64,000 nt of DNA from Lithodes maja (GCA_037953745.1 JBAKBP010007420.1:36162-100161), one strand, 5' to 3'; numbered from the stretch's first letter, positions 1 to 11,582 are shown. The notes: generated by a model not told the origin, from the sequence alone. Program-made: numbers and translations.

Positions 1-1490
1 GATCTACCAGGGGTCTCCAATCTGTGGGCGGATGCTCTGTCCAAGGGAAAGATTACCTTAGCTGAATGGGCTCTCAAACAAAAGACATTCAACCACTTAA
101 GTCTGCCATTTTTTACCTCAAACCGATCTGTTTTACATCTCGTAATTCAACGAAGCTCCAGTCTTACATATCTCGGAATCACATAACACGAGAAGGGGGC
201 CCAGATGCCCTCACAGTGAATTGGAACAGGTGGACATAGATTTATGATGTGAGAATCATTCATCACCTCAGGTCGTTTCCAGGACCAAGTGGTCCTGGTT
301 GCACCAATGTGGCCTACTCAGGTGTGGCACACTCAACTTACTCAGGGGTATAACAAACCTCTGCAACTCCCCCTGTCCTATTTCCACTTTAAAGAAATTA
401 GAAACCTGCAGACCTCGCTCAATTTTGCTATGTGGATATTCTCAAATCCAAGTGGCTACCGTCCTACGACAAGAAAGTCACGGATACGCTCACAAGTCAA
501 TACACAGCGTCCACTTTAAGACAGTTTAGTTCACACTAGGAACATTTTACAACTTAGAGTGTAGAGTCAGACCAGCAGTCTCCATCGGTTGCTTTGTTGT
601 TGAAGCACCTAAATTACTTAATTGACTTTAAAAAACTAACTGTGAACACACTTATAAACCACGTATCGGCATAAAGATACCCTTCTTTACGTTTACTGGT
701 TTATCTTAACACCAGAAAGACGAACAGGGTTTTATGAAGGCTTGTTTTAAGCTCAGAGCCCCAAATCGTCATTTGCTTCCTCATTGGTCAATCTCGAAGG
801 TCCTAACTTTGTCACAGTCTAGGTCTTATTCTGTGAGACCAAATATAGACAAGAAACTTAAAAAGTGTGTGTCTCTGATGACCCTGGCTACTGGCCATAG
901 GGTCTCAGAATTGACAGCCATGGCAAGGTCTACTAACTGTCTATGTTTTTGCCCCTAATAATGATTCTGTACATATGGTTACTACACCAGAGTCATCGCA
1001 AAAAATGAGCACCAGGAACATATCCTTACACCTTTCTTTATTCCTGCCTTGAAAAGAGCAAAGATACTCCATGCTCTATGCCCTGTTAAGGCACTATATA
1101 CCTACTCTAAGTCTGTTATTCCTAGGAATAAGGCACAATTGTGGTTTCCTCCAGAAGGTTCAACAAGGTCAGGAAAGAATGTGTTAGCATCCTTCATTGC
1201 AGATATAATTAAGGAAGCTGAGCCTCAGTTGATTGCATAAACCCATGATATGCACATACGGGCCACTACCATGAGTTTTCCCCATTGGTTTTTCAGTGGA
1301 GGATATAACTCAGACGGGTCTTTGGTCCTCTAACAAGGCGTTCCTAGCCATATGCTTGTCGGTACATCTGGAGAAGACCCAAATTACCAAGCATAGCGTT
1401 GGGGCTGGAACATGCCCACTGAGTCCAATAAGTAGATGGATATATTTGTTCAATGCTTTTATTACCAGTGTTGTAAGGTAATAGATGTGT
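1..1490 (+). pseudogene. DIRS-like tyrosine-recombinase retrotransposon relic
   Basis: The first frame reads NLWADALSKGKITLAEWAL, matching the end of a DIRS-type RNase H region (the N-x-x-ADxLS motif). Downstream pieces in shifted frames resemble a DIRS tyrosine recombinase: an N-terminal segment around 590-720, then 734-958 with ATGHRVSELTAM (catalytic Arg box), 1049-1240 with LCPVKALYTYSK, and around 1240-1400 an HDxxxR-like motif followed by WSSNKAFL, where the catalytic Tyr would lie further on. Stops and frameshifts separate all pieces, so it is dead. The 5' part is cut by the window edge. The family is inferred from motif order; a Ngaro-like element is a less likely alternative. Confidence 0.6.
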
Positions 1491-1565
1491 CCTGCCACCC
1501 ACCTTATATGAAAAAGGAGGGGGCGTGTTAAGTTCCATGACAAGTTGGCAGGACACACTATCCGG

Positions 1566-1592
1566 AATGGATAATAATAATAATAATAAGCA
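1566..1592. repeat. (ATA)n microsatellite
   Basis: About seven ATA/TAA units. It separates the DIRS relic from the next stretch; 1600-1920 holds nothing I can identify. Confidence 0.8.
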
Positions 1593-1919
1593 TGTTACTT
1601 ATTTCTCATAAGCGCCAATTTTTCCGAAGAATTCACTAGCGCTCGGAAAGAGAAAGAAAAAAGAACAAAATCTATCTATCTATTGCCGGACGCCTCACTC
1701 CCCTTACGAGGGTGGCCATACACAGAATGCCCCCAAGCGGACCTATTCCCTGTGAGAGGGACAACCCGAGCCAGTTTAGTGAAGGACTTACAGGATTGAC
1801 CACTCAATTTAGGATCCGTCCGACTCAGAGGCCCTCTGTGTATCTTGTTAGCACTATTTTTCTACAGTGGTGTTCGGCTAATCCATCCACTAACCTGCCT
1901 TACCCTTAGGTAAGCAGTA

Positions 1920-2053
1920 CAGATTTGTATCAGGTTTACTCCCCTAGACAGGTTGCCAACCAAGGCTGACGAGTCCCATCCACCCGGATTTGTATAAGGT
2001 TGTCTCCGCTAGATGAGTTGCCGACCAAGGCTAACGAGTCCCATCCACCCGAA
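1920..2053. repeat. two-unit tandem repeat of about 66 bp
   Basis: Two adjacent copies of a unit containing 'ggttgcc-accaaggct-acgagtcccatccaccc' with a few differences. It flanks the 3' end of the CR1/L2-like element on its right and may be a remnant of another retroelement tail. Confidence 0.7.
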
Positions 2054-2124
2054 CAAAATCATTGCATCAAAAGAAGGCTTACATGCAACACACATTTAAC
2101 AATCACTAGCAGTGGCAAAATAGC

Positions 2125-2881
2125 CTAAACTCTATAGCCATCTGTCATGACACCTCTCTCAAGATCATAGCTTCTCTCAAAGAGAAAAATCTTAAGTTGG
2201 CTCTTGAAGCATTCAACAGAACTCAGTTGTCTCATGGACAGCGGCAACCTGTTATACAACCTCGGAGCCATGTAGGAGAATGACCTCTCAAAGAAAGAAG
2301 ACTGCTGGAAAGCCCTTGGTTCATCAAGACGAAAAGGGTCATTGTCATGACGCACAACTACACCATGGTGTGCCGGTGGGCGCCTGAGCAGCTCCGCAAG
2401 GTACCTAGGCTCACCAAATTTGAGAACCTTAAAAGTCACCAAACACAACTTAAATTCTATTCTTGCTCTTACTGGCAGCCAGTGCAGTTCTATGTGAAGA
2501 GATGTAGTAGGAGTTCTAGGTGGAACACCAAAAATTTGTCTTGCGGCCCTGTTAAGAACAGACTGAACTTTCTTTAAAATATAATTTGGAAGACCCACCA
2601 ACAGGGCATTGCAATAATCAACACGAGAGAAGACCAATGAGTGAACCAACGTCAAGAGGCAACGTCTGGTTATAAACGGCTTCACCAAATAGAGATTTCT
2701 GATGTGCAAGTAACAACTTTTAACTATCTGGTTTACATGCTCTTTGAAATCTAATCGGGAGTTCACATATACACCCAGATTTCGAACAGAGTTGGCCGGT
2801 CGCAGCTGAGATCCACCCACATTGATGGAGAGGGCACCTACTATATCATCAGCTCTTCTATTTCCTCGGATGATGAGAATA
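2125..2881 (-). pseudogene. CR1/L2-like LINE, C-terminal RT part (downstream half of split element)
   Basis: The minus-strand frame of 231 residues contains the RT thumb and C-terminal region of CR1/L2-group LINEs: NLGVYVNSRLDF, a VHSLVFSRVDYCNALL block and an ELHWLPVRARIEFK block, which are hallmarks of this group. It is the downstream half of one gene; the upstream half is 6078-7113. The split is caused by the RTE-like element at 2882-6076. Removing that insert and one copy of the 10-bp duplication restores an uninterrupted frame at KTDILI/IRGNRR. Confidence 0.85.
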
Positions 2882-5800
2882 CCCCCCCTGGGGGTTAGGG
2901 AATAGAATATGCCCCACGTGCCTTCTGCGTGTCGTAAGAGGCGACTAAAGAGGTTGGGTCGGTGGGCTTGCGACCCCCACCCGGAAAAAATATCTAAGCA
3001 AAAAAAAACGAACGAACAGCCTCGGATGCGGACGGAACCAACGTTGACGAACCACGACCGACTAAGGACATGCCTTCGGACATTCTGAGAATGGCTACAT
3101 GGAATGTTAGTGGCATGAATGATGGCACAAAAGAGAGAGAGGTTCTGGAAGTGTTAGTGAATGCCAGGCTGGATGTATGTGGAATGACAGACCAAATGGA
3201 AAGGTTCAGATGTGAGAGAGTGGGAGTGTGGAATGGGTGTGTGTGCTGGAGTGAGTGAAGGAACAGCGAGAGAAGGTGCATGTTTGTTTGTAAGTAGCAA
3301 ATGGAAGGAATGTGTAAGAGAGTATGGGTCTGTGGGTTCAAGGATTGTGTGGGTGAGAATGAAAGTAGGAATACAAACGTGGGTGATTGTATGCGTGTAT
3401 GCCCCGACAGAGGCTATACTTGAAAGAAAGAAAGAGGAGTTCTGGATGAATGTGGAGGCGTGCCTGGAGAAGTTTGACAAGAACGAAAGAATATTTCTGA
3501 TTGGGGATATGAATGGTAAGGTGGGTGATAGGAAAGTTGAGGGAGTGTGGGAGGGTGGGGGGTACCATCAGAGGTGAATGGGAATGGTAGTGCACTTGTG
3601 GACGTATGTGTGGGGAGGAGGCTGTGGATAGCCAACACCTTCTTCCGACACAGAATGATCCACAGGTACACGTGGAAACGGATGTTGACGATGAAGGATA
3701 AGACAGTGGTGGAACGAAAGTCATTGATTGATTATGTATGTGTGGATGAACGAATGAAGAAATCTGTGATGGATGCTAGGGTGTATAGGGGTATTGGAGG
3801 GGGTCTGTCTGATCATTATGTAGTGGTAGCTAAGGTTAGGATACAAAAGAAGTGGGTGAGGAGAGCGGGAGGGAGGCGAGAGGAGGGTGGAATGGTGAGG
3901 AGGGTGGAGAGGTTGCAGGAGGAGGAAGTCAGGGAGGAGTACAGGAGAGCAGTGGAAAGACGACTAGGTGGGTTCGACCTGGAAGTTATGGAGGAAGTGG
4001 AGGAGATGAGCAAGGTGTTTAAGGATGAGATATGTGCAGCATGTGAGGAGGTGTGAGGAGAAGAGGGAGGGGAGTGAAAGGTACAGCATGGTGGACAGAA
4101 GAGGTAAGAATAGCTGTGGAAGAAAAGAAGAAAGCATATAGAGAGTGGTTGGGTAGTAGAGGGAATGAAGATTCCGAGAGACAGAAACGAGCGAGGTACG
4201 TGGAGAGTAAGAGGGTGGTGAAGAGAGTAGTGAAGGAAAGTAAGAGAAGAGTAGATGAGGAATTTGGAAGGAATCTGAGTGTAAAATGGAGGGAGAGTAA
4301 GAAACTGTTCTGGAAAGAAGTCAAGAAAGTTAGGGAAGGTAGCAAGGGAAACAGTAAGGGTGTGAAAGATAAGAATGGGAGAATGCTAGCCGAGAAGCAA
4401 GAGAGAGTCGAAAGATGGAGGGAGTACTTCAGTGAGTTGCTAAATGAAAGGAATGAAGAGCCAGCAAACATAGCTGGATATGGTATGGGAGGGAGAAGAA
4501 GAGAAGTAGTGGAGGAGGAGGTGGGGATCAGGAGGTCAGAAGTGTGGGAAACCATGAAAAGAGTGAAGTTGGGGAAAGCACCAGGAACAGATGGAGTGTG
4601 TGGGGAAATGTTGAGGTATGGTGGTGAGATAGTGATAGAATGGGTATGGAAAATGTGCAAACTAGCATGGGAGAAGGGGAGTGCACCCGATGACTGGAAG
4701 ACTGGCATAATAGTCCCCCAATATAAGGGCAAAGGGGAAAGAGGAGTGTGTGGTAACCACCGAGGAATATGTCTTCTAAGCGTAGTAGGGAAGGTATACA
4801 GTAGGGTAGTGATTGAGAGAGTGAGAGTGAGAACGGAGAAATGGATAGGCGACGAGCAGGGAGGCTTTAGGAAGGGAAGAGGATGTGTAGATCAGATTTT
4901 TTACCCTGAATTGTGTTGTGGAGAAGTATCTGGAGAAGAAACAAAAGGTGTATGTTGCCTTTATGGACTTGGAGAAGGCCTATGACAGAGTGGATAGAGA
5001 AGGTTTGTGGAAAGTACTTAGAATATACGGAGTAGAGGGCAAGTTGCTGAAAGCAGTGAAGAGCATGTATGAGGGTGCAAAGGCAGCAGTACGTGTGGAG
5101 AGTGAGCAGAGCGAGTTCTTTGACCTGAATGTTGGTTTGAAACAGGGGTGTGTGATGTCCCCGTGGTTGTTTACTGTATACAGTATATGGATGGAGTTAT
5201 GAAAGAAATACTATCAAGAGCAGTGGATGTTGGTGTATCGCTGAAAAGGGAGGGAATTGAGTGGAAGCTACCTATACTGCTGTTTGCGGATGATACAGTT
5301 CTGATGAGTGATAATGAATGGGAGTTGCAGGGTCTGGTAAATGAGTTTGGAACAGTGTGCGAAAAACGGAATTTGAAGGTAAATACGGGGAAGAGCAAGG
5401 TTATGGTCTTCGAAAGGGGTGAAGTCACAGAGTGTGAGGTGAAGCTGAACGGTCAGGCTATGGAGATCGTCAACTCTTTTAAGTATCTGGGCAGTGTGTT
5501 GAGTAAAGATGGGACTATGGATGAAGAGGTGCGGGAGAGGGTACAACAGGGGAAGAGGGTTGTAGGAACGCTAAAAGCAGTAACAAGAAATAGGGTGGTC
5601 AGTATGGAAGTGAAGAAGTCCTTGCATGACAGTGTGGTAATCCCGACACTGACTTACGGAAGCGAAGCATGGACGTTGGTTGAGAGACTCAGACCAAGAG
5701 TGAGAGCAGTGGAAATGAATTACTTAAGGAGTGCGTGCGGAATTACATGGAGGGATAGACAGACTAATGAGGAAGTAAGAAGGAGGTGTGGTGTGGAGGT

Positions 5801-6076
5801 AGATGTGCTGGAAAGTGTGAAAAGGAACAACTTGAGATGGTTCGGCCATATGGAACGTATGGAAAGCGAGAGAATGACTAAGAGGGTGTACGAGAGCGAG
5901 GTGGAGGGACAGAGGGGGAGAGGTAGACCGAATATGAGGTGGAAGGATGGAGTGAGGAACTACATGAATGAAGGCGGTGCTGGTTGGGGGGAGGGGCGTC
6001 GACTGACTGGGGACAGAGGTGCATGGGGGCGGTTCGTTCATGGCCACCCCTTCGGGGATCACGGCGTTAGGCAATA
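2882..6076 (+). mobile_element. RTE-like non-LTR retrotransposon inserted in the CR1/L2-like LINE
   Basis: The element is flanked by a perfect 10-bp target duplication GATGAGAATA at 2872-2881 and 6077-6086. It begins with a C/G-rich leader and 'gaatatgccccacgtgcc', then encodes an AP-type endonuclease start (LRMATWNVSGMND) and a reverse transcriptase with GKAPGTDGVCGEML, FMDLEKAYDRVD, LKQGCVMSPWLF, LLFADDTVLM and the C-terminal RWFGHMERM block. The coding sequence is broken into at least six pieces (3070-3258, 3212-3577, 3547-4056, 4053-4985, 4918-5202, 5148-6077), so it is inactive. The plus strand is strongly purine-rich. The clade (RTE-like) is inferred from the 'YKGKGERG-CGNHRGI' type motif and is less certain than the LINE call. 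Confidence 0.85.
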
Positions 6077-7113
6077 GATGAGAATATCAGTTTTACCATC
6101 ATTTAGTTTAAGTTTTCTCGCTCTCATCCACTTCTTGATATCAGACATCAACAATTCCCTCTTACTCCGTATATCAACTATATTTGTGATTCTCACATAA
6201 ATCTGGGTGTCATCTGCATAAAAGTGAAAGGTGACATTATGTGCACGAAGCAGAAGAGACAAAATGCTGATATAAATTATAAATAGGATAGGACCTAAAA
6301 CTGATCCCTGCGGAACACCATACTGCAGGGGTGTCGAGTCCGAGACCATTTGATTTACCATCACACTCTGGGATCTACCCGACAAGTACGACCCAAGAAG
6401 CAAGAGAGCGGAGTCACGCACACCACAATCATAAAGATCACTCAATAACAACTCGTGATCCACTGTGTCAAAGGCCGCAGAGAGATCAAGCAAGACCAAT
6501 AGTGAGGCCACACCATTGCAAATGTTCTCAACTAGATCATTATGTACTCTAATCAATGCTGTTTCAGTTGAATGATGCTGTCGGTAAGCAGACTGAAAAA
6601 TTGGGATAGTTTCATTCTGCTGAAGTAGTGGTTGTAATTGGTCAAGTATTGCACGCTCTAATATCTTTGATATGAAGGACAGGTTGGAGACAGGACGATA
6701 GTTCAACATGTTCTCAACATCAAGTCCAGGTTTCTTTAGAGTAGGTCGGAGTAGTGCATGCTTTTCAGAATGTGGGAAGCTACCTTCAGAGAAGCACTTA
6801 TTAATTATTTTGGAAATAAACTCAACTGTGTGATCATAGACTCTTGGTAGCTTGGAAACATTTATGGGATCCAACGGGCAAAATGTTTTATTGAGGTTTC
6901 TTATGTAGGACGAGTTCATGTCCACCTCTACTGAGTGAAAGGATGAGAGGACATTATTAGGAATGTGTCGGGGTTGGAGTACAACTGAAAGTTCTTCACC
7001 AACAGAAGCATCACCCAGTTCCTGTCTTATGCGAGTTATCTTGCCAGCAAAAAATGCCACAAAGTTTGCAGCCAACTCGGCATCGGGTACAGAAGCAGGA
7101 GTAGGATAGCAGG
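6077..7113 (-). pseudogene. CR1/L2-like LINE, RT fingers and palm (upstream half of split element)
   Basis: The frame shows reverse-transcriptase motifs in order: NYRPVSNLSFISKILE, FQSAYRQHHSTETAL, LLVLLDLSAAFDTVDH, QYGVPQGSVLGPILF and FHFYADDTQIY (catalytic YADD). The 5' side stops near 7113 at an in-frame TAG, and no endonuclease is present, so the copy is 5'-truncated as is usual for LINEs. The gene continues on the other side of the nested insertion at 2125-2881. Confidence 0.85.
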
Positions 7114-7744
7114 AGTGCTATTACTGCACTAGATCTGTTGCATAGCAATACCTATACATTATTGCAATGTGTAACTTTATTTTTAATTTTAATTTTGTGA
7201 TATACGATTACCAGTATTCACACCTCAGTAGTTCTATTTTTTCTGAGACAAGGCTTCTTTAATGGTACCCGCCTTATACATCTTTTTCTTACTGCTATAC
7301 TCTTATATTATATTATTATATTATTATATTATTGATTGTTCTTGTTAAAAGAGTACTCTTTGTTTAAATCTGTTGTTACTTCATATTTTGCAATTATTTG
7401 TCTTTATATTACAGTACTGTATATGTATTCATTGTCGATAGTATCAATTGCTTGCTTTTGCGATTTCCTTAGTTTATTTGTGCAATAAATGTAGGTTATT
7501 TGTAGGGTAGTTATTGATAGGGGTCACTTGAGGCATGCTATGCTTACAGGTACCTACCCGATAGCACTATCGTTAGTGAGTGCTGTACTGTATTTTATAT
7601 ATTATTTTGTAATAGTATAGATATCTTATCAATATTTGTATTTTGTACTATTGTTAATGTCTTGTCATGTTGCAAATTTGATTTTAAATAATATTTTGAC
7701 ATTTAACATGTAGTTTCTTTATTCATGCAGAGTTTAGTAAAATT
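7114..7744. other. AT-rich interval without recognisable gene
   Basis: AT-rich, with a short (ATT/ATTAT) run near 7306-7332. I see no coding frame, repeat family or structural RNA here. Confidence 0.5.
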
Positions 7745-8070
7745 TACCAGAACGTCCCGGACTTCCCAAACTTGACTAATTCCTTTAACGTGACGATAGT
7801 GCGTTGTTATATGTGCGATTAGTTTGCTTGGGAAACAGATTAACTTGCTCATGTAGTAATGTACACCCTATGTGGTGGATTGTGTTCTTTTATTTAATAA
7901 TTTTCATTTTAGTAAGCGTTGTTTCCACATAGTGATTTTGATAATTTAATTTGACTTTATATTGTCCTTGTCCCAATTTTGGTTTGTTTAGTTTGCAAGT
8001 TTTTCATTTTAATTTAAACACATGTCACAGTTTTCGTTTTTTTGGTCTTCCTAATAGATTCTTGTGTTTT
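7745..8070 (-). repeat. dispersed repeat family A (reverse copy)
   Basis: Reverse copy of a roughly 300-bp repeat recognised by 'aacttgcaaaataaacaaac', 'caaaatcactatgtggaaa' and 'ccaccacatagggtgtaca'. Other copies: 9184-9410, 27145-28335 (with nested inserts), 28840-29090, 37640-37735 (reverse), 40015-40140, 40418-40550 and 41545-41775, plus short pieces at 30695-30712 and 31455-31500. No terminal inverted repeat or coding capacity is visible, so its class is unknown. Confidence 0.8.
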
Positions 8071-8109
8071 AGCTTGATGAGCATATGAAGGTCCCTCCAC
8101 TGGTCGTGA

Positions 8110-8602
8110 TATTCTAGGCTCTTACGTCATTGACGTAAGGAGCCACCAATAAATTACGGTTTTGACAACCCGTAGGGATGGAAGGAAAAACTAATATTTA
8201 TTGGTGGCTCCTGGAGTCAATGACGACCCTTCCCATACACATGCTCAACTTGATATATACATTAGAGAACGCACCTGAGAGGTGGAATAGAGGGCAAGGT
8301 ATGGAAAACAGAGGAAGATCAGAATGCGCGCAGGCGCGGTGTTCAAACTGTGTTTATTCTTTTCTTTTTTATTTTCTACTTTTCAGTGGCTCCGTCCCAA
8401 TGACGTACCTTAGGAATGATTAAGGGGTGCCCCCTAAGATAATCTTGGTTCTCGACAGTCGTGATCGAGGTTAACCCGGGCTCTGAGGAGCCCGGAACGA
8501 GGCCATATTATCATAGGCTCTTACGTCATTGACGTAAGGAGCCACCAATAAATATTAGTTTTTCCTTCCTTCCCTACGGGTTGTCAAAACCGTAATAGTT
8601 AT
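8110..8602. mobile_element. palindrome-ended inverted-repeat element
   Basis: Two copies of the palindrome TTACGTCATTGACGTAA, each inside 'ggctc...gagcc', lie at about 8117 and 8520. The adjoining stretches at about 8150-8225 and 8530-8602 are inverted copies of each other (TACGGTTTTGACAACCCGTA and the reverse). It looks like a fold-back type MITE. No coding frame is supported inside. Confidence 0.65.
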
Positions 8603-8725
8603 ACCATAACCATAAAAATCATTGCCTAACTTGTGCTATCCTTAGTTGGAATTATGCAAAGCTGGTACATGTCATATTTGAAACATATGTTGTACCAACA
8701 TTGTTAATTTGCTAACTTGAATAAA

Positions 8726-8726
<1 letters not shown>

Positions 8727-8762
<36 letters not shown>
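8727..8762. repeat. (ATT)n microsatellite
   Basis: About eleven ATT units, about 40 bp beyond the donor side of the 8801-8976 exon, in the intron downstream of that exon. Confidence 0.9.
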
Positions 8763-8765
<3 letters not shown>

Positions 8766-8800
8766 TTATACATATAAAACACTGTGTGCTTAATATTTAC

Positions 8801-8976
8801 CTTAATCTGTCCCGTCCTAACAGCCATATTGAAAGCGAGAGCGAGCCTGGCGCGGCCCTCCTGGTCAGAGTATAGTATCCTGGACTGACTTCCCACCACC
8901 ATCTTGTGCTTCCCCGCCTGACGAATCCATGTTAGGTTGTCAGTGTACTGCTGACGGATACGCTCGGGGATACCCT
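8801..8976 (-). CDS. UROC1: urocanate hydratase exon F (last exon visible)
   Basis: The 176-bp exon encodes GIPERIRQQYTDNLTWIRQ, then KMVVGSQSRILYSDQEGRAR and ends LAFNMAVRTGQIK, which aligns with the C-terminal third of animal urocanase (family pattern 'D-I-RWI...VVGSQARILYSDQ'). The acceptor is ccaccag/AGG and the donor is AAG/GTAAAT. It begins with two bases completing the Glu codon started by exon E (29162) and ends in phase 0. Urocanase converts urocanate to 4-imidazolone-5-propanoate using tightly bound NAD+, in cytosolic histidine catabolism. The final exons with the 'HNGGGVGWG'-type tail are not found below 8800 and should lie outside the window. Confidence 0.93.
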
Positions 8977-8984
8977 CTGGTGGA

Positions 8985-9180
8985 TTACCAAACATTAGGA
9001 TTCTATGTAAAATCAACCTACTATGCACACATTTAAGAACAAACGCATACATACTCGTGTTTGCCGTATGGTGAGTTTCATACAGTACATTAATGAGTTG
9101 CCGAATATATATATCTATATATGCCATCAAATGTAATCTTAAACACCCATGGCACAACAGAAAACATATAAAATCAAACT
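8985..9180. repeat. intronic segment duplicated at 10135-10320
   Basis: The intron side next to the exon F acceptor ('ttaggattctatgtaaaatc', 'acacatttaagaacaaac', 'atgagttgc', 'atatatatctatatat') is repeated with small differences at 10135-10320, about 1.15 kb away. This points to a local duplication of intron sequence. Confidence 0.8.
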
Positions 9181-9183
9181 AAT

Positions 9184-9410
9184 GTGAAACTTGCAAAATA
9201 AACAAACCAAAACTGGGATGACACAAGATAAAAACGCAAAAGGAACTAATCAAAATCACTATGTGGAAATAACGCTTACCGGTATTAAAATATAATTTGA
9301 CATAAAAAAACACAATCCACTAAATAGGGTGTACATCACTACAGAAGCAAGTTAATCTGTTTCCCAAGCAAACTAATCACACATATAACAAAGATTAGGA
9401 TTCTATGTGG
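9184..9410 (+). repeat. dispersed repeat family A
   Basis: Forward copy, with 'aacttgcaaaataaacaaac' near 9188 and 'gggtgtacatcactacag' near 9328. Confidence 0.8.
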
Positions 9411-10134
9411 CCTGAGTACATACATACATAGGATTCTATGTTTTTTTTTTTGTTTTTTTTTAATACTAGTTTAACCAGACCACTGAGCTCTACAAAAGAA
9501 CTCTCATAGGGCTGGCCCGAAGGATTCGATCAAGATATATAACTAAACGAGTCAAGATAGAGGGAAGGGCAGTAGGGGAACAAATCGAGGAAGGTGAAGA
9601 CACGCAGACATTTCTCGCCATTTCACCAGTTCAGCCGGACCACATGAGCTCCACATCAGAGCTCTCATAGGGCAGGGCCGAAGGATGCGGCAAGAACTGC
9701 TACACCGCAACACCAACCAAGAAGTGATCAGGGCGAAGAATGAAAGATCAGGTCGAAGGTAGAAAAAAATCACATCGAGATGCAAAAAATGCATTACCGA
9801 AGGGAATCAAGCCAGTCCGGCCACATCAGCAACCAAAGAGACAAATCAGGCCAGGAGTCTGCTACCTAGCCAGGCCAGGGAGACGAGATATAGGCTGCCC
9901 GAGGACAGCCAAATGGGACAGAATAAGAATAGAAGGGGAAAATCATAGAAAGAGGAATGAAAAACTACTCAAAATTAGTCAAGCTGAGGACGAAAGCTCG
10001 AGGGGAGATAGGAAGGGTAAGTACCACAACCATCCCCCATCAAGCTCCAGTCGCCGGCCCCGAAGCCCCCCAACCGCGTCAAGGAGAGTAGTATCATGGG
10101 GGAGGATTCTATGTGGCCTGAGTACATACATACA
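9411..10134. other. unidentified repeat-like interval
   Basis: Contains an internal duplication of about 60 bp (near 9477-9535 and 9635-9692, around 'gagctc...ctctcatagggc') and 'aggattctatgtggcctgag' at both edges. No coding frame of recognised type is present. It is bracketed by the duplicated intron segment and so may be an insertion into it. Confidence 0.5.
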
Positions 10135-10320
10135 TAGGATTCTATGTAAAATCAACCTATTATGCACACATTTAAGAACAAACACTTAAATGCTCATGTT
10201 TACCGTATATGGTGAGTAACATACATTAATGAGTTGCAGATTATATATATCTATATATATCTATGCCAGCAAACATAATCTTAAACACCAATAGAACAAC
10301 GGACACCATTTGAAATCAAA
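10135..10320. repeat. second copy of the duplicated intron segment
   Basis: Copy of 8985-9180. It lacks the exon F acceptor and exon sequence. Confidence 0.8.
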
Positions 10321-10414
10321 CTATTATGCCACGTATTACCGTACTCACACACAGGACTAATATAGTTATAACCCAGCACTGTCAAACAGTTACTAGGGTA
10401 AAATGTGATATACA

Positions 10415-10473
<59 letters not shown>
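10415..10473. repeat. (TA)n microsatellite
   Basis: An almost pure TA run that continues on the far side of the next MITE (about 10755-10765), so that MITE landed inside it. Confidence 0.95.
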
Positions 10474-10475
<2 letters not shown>

Positions 10476-10478
<3 letters not shown>

Positions 10479-10754
10479 TAGGGTCTCGTAAGATGCGAGA
10501 TCTTAAGATGCGATTCGCATAAGATGCGAGGACCCCCAAATAATAAATAAATTATTTTAAGATGCGAGAATGACCATAATTTGCGAATCGGAGGCTCAAA
10601 GTGGGCTAAATCCGAGGAGAAACCTTAAGATGCGAACATTTTTTTTAAAATGCGAGCCTTAGGCGGGACGTTTTTCCGGTGATCGTAAGATGCGAAATCG
10701 TAAGATGCGGACGCATCCATCGACCATAAACTCGCATCTTACGAGACCCTACTG
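10476..10754. mobile_element. mariner/Tigger-like MITE with 24-bp perfect TIR
   Basis: The ends are perfect inverted repeats beginning CAGTAGGGTCTCGTAAGATG and are surrounded by TA sequence, as expected for Tc1/mariner-Tigger insertion at TA. The 279-bp body has no gene but carries about eight spaced copies of AAGATGCGA on both arms. The superfamily is inferred from the TA target and the CAGT-type terminus. Confidence 0.75.
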
Positions 10755-10761
10755 TATATAT

Positions 10762-10983
10762 ATATAAATAAATTATCTTCTCAACTGTACCTCAATTCCC
10801 ATCCATTCATACGCAGACGACTCAACCTTACACTACTCCATTAGTTTTTCAGAACGCCCAAACCAGCAATTCCTCAAAAACCAGCAATTCCTCAACGACA
10901 AACTGAATGAAACCATAGAACACTTAAATTCTGATCTAACTACTATCTCCAATTGGGGCAGAGAAAACCTTGTTACCTTTAAT
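10762..10983 (+). pseudogene. Jockey-like LINE J1, segment 1 (RT palm)
   Basis: The frame reads INYLLNCTSIPIHSYADD then ISNWGRENLVTFN, a LINE reverse-transcriptase palm. It stops at a hAT insertion and resumes at 19145 with ASKTQFLHLS. The gene is then interrupted again by a CR1-like LINE and by a piggyBac-type MITE. The start is a truncation within the microsatellite. Confidence 0.85.
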
Positions 10984-11582
10984 CAGGGTTGGAAAAAAAA
11001 TCAGATTTTTTTAATAAAAATAAAAATAATTGATTTTTTTTTATTAAAATCAGATTTATTTGATTGAAATTGATTTTTTGATTTTTTTTTATACAAACTT
11101 CCATTTTGTGTAAAACTTGTATAATATTGCAAGTATATACTGTATATTCCTACATCTTAATTAACCCTCCAACCCCGGCTAGGGAATATCGTAACTGTAC
11201 TCTGTGTCCGGGGGTTTTCAGGAATTTTGTACCAAGTTGATTCACATGTTACTCCTGAAATACATTACACAAAGTTATAAAAAAAACAGAAAAATGTTGC
11301 ACAAACCTTCATGTGTAGAATGCCGTTGAGTAGAGGTCTCTAGCCCAAGTGATTGCATAATGGTGAGCGCGGGAAGTGGAGTGATTTTTATGCGTGAAAA
11401 TCATCCCGCGTTCGGATGCGTCGCCTTTGCCCAGGCCCCGGCTCGTCGCGCCAAACTTTTTACCTCCCGGAGGCGATTTTATGTATTGATAGTGATGTTA
11501 TTATAGTTATTTGGAGTCCAATTATATAAAATATGTGTATTAGGCTATCATTGTCACTAATATTTCCCATTTTCACTCGATA

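Noticed and set aside
4019..4732. Long minus-strand Ser/Leu-rich frame
   Set aside because: Shadow of the purine-rich RTE-like coding strand; no family motif.
7306..8100. Possible last UROC1 exons
   Set aside because: No urocanase C-terminal motif (HNGGG type) found on the minus strand below 8801.
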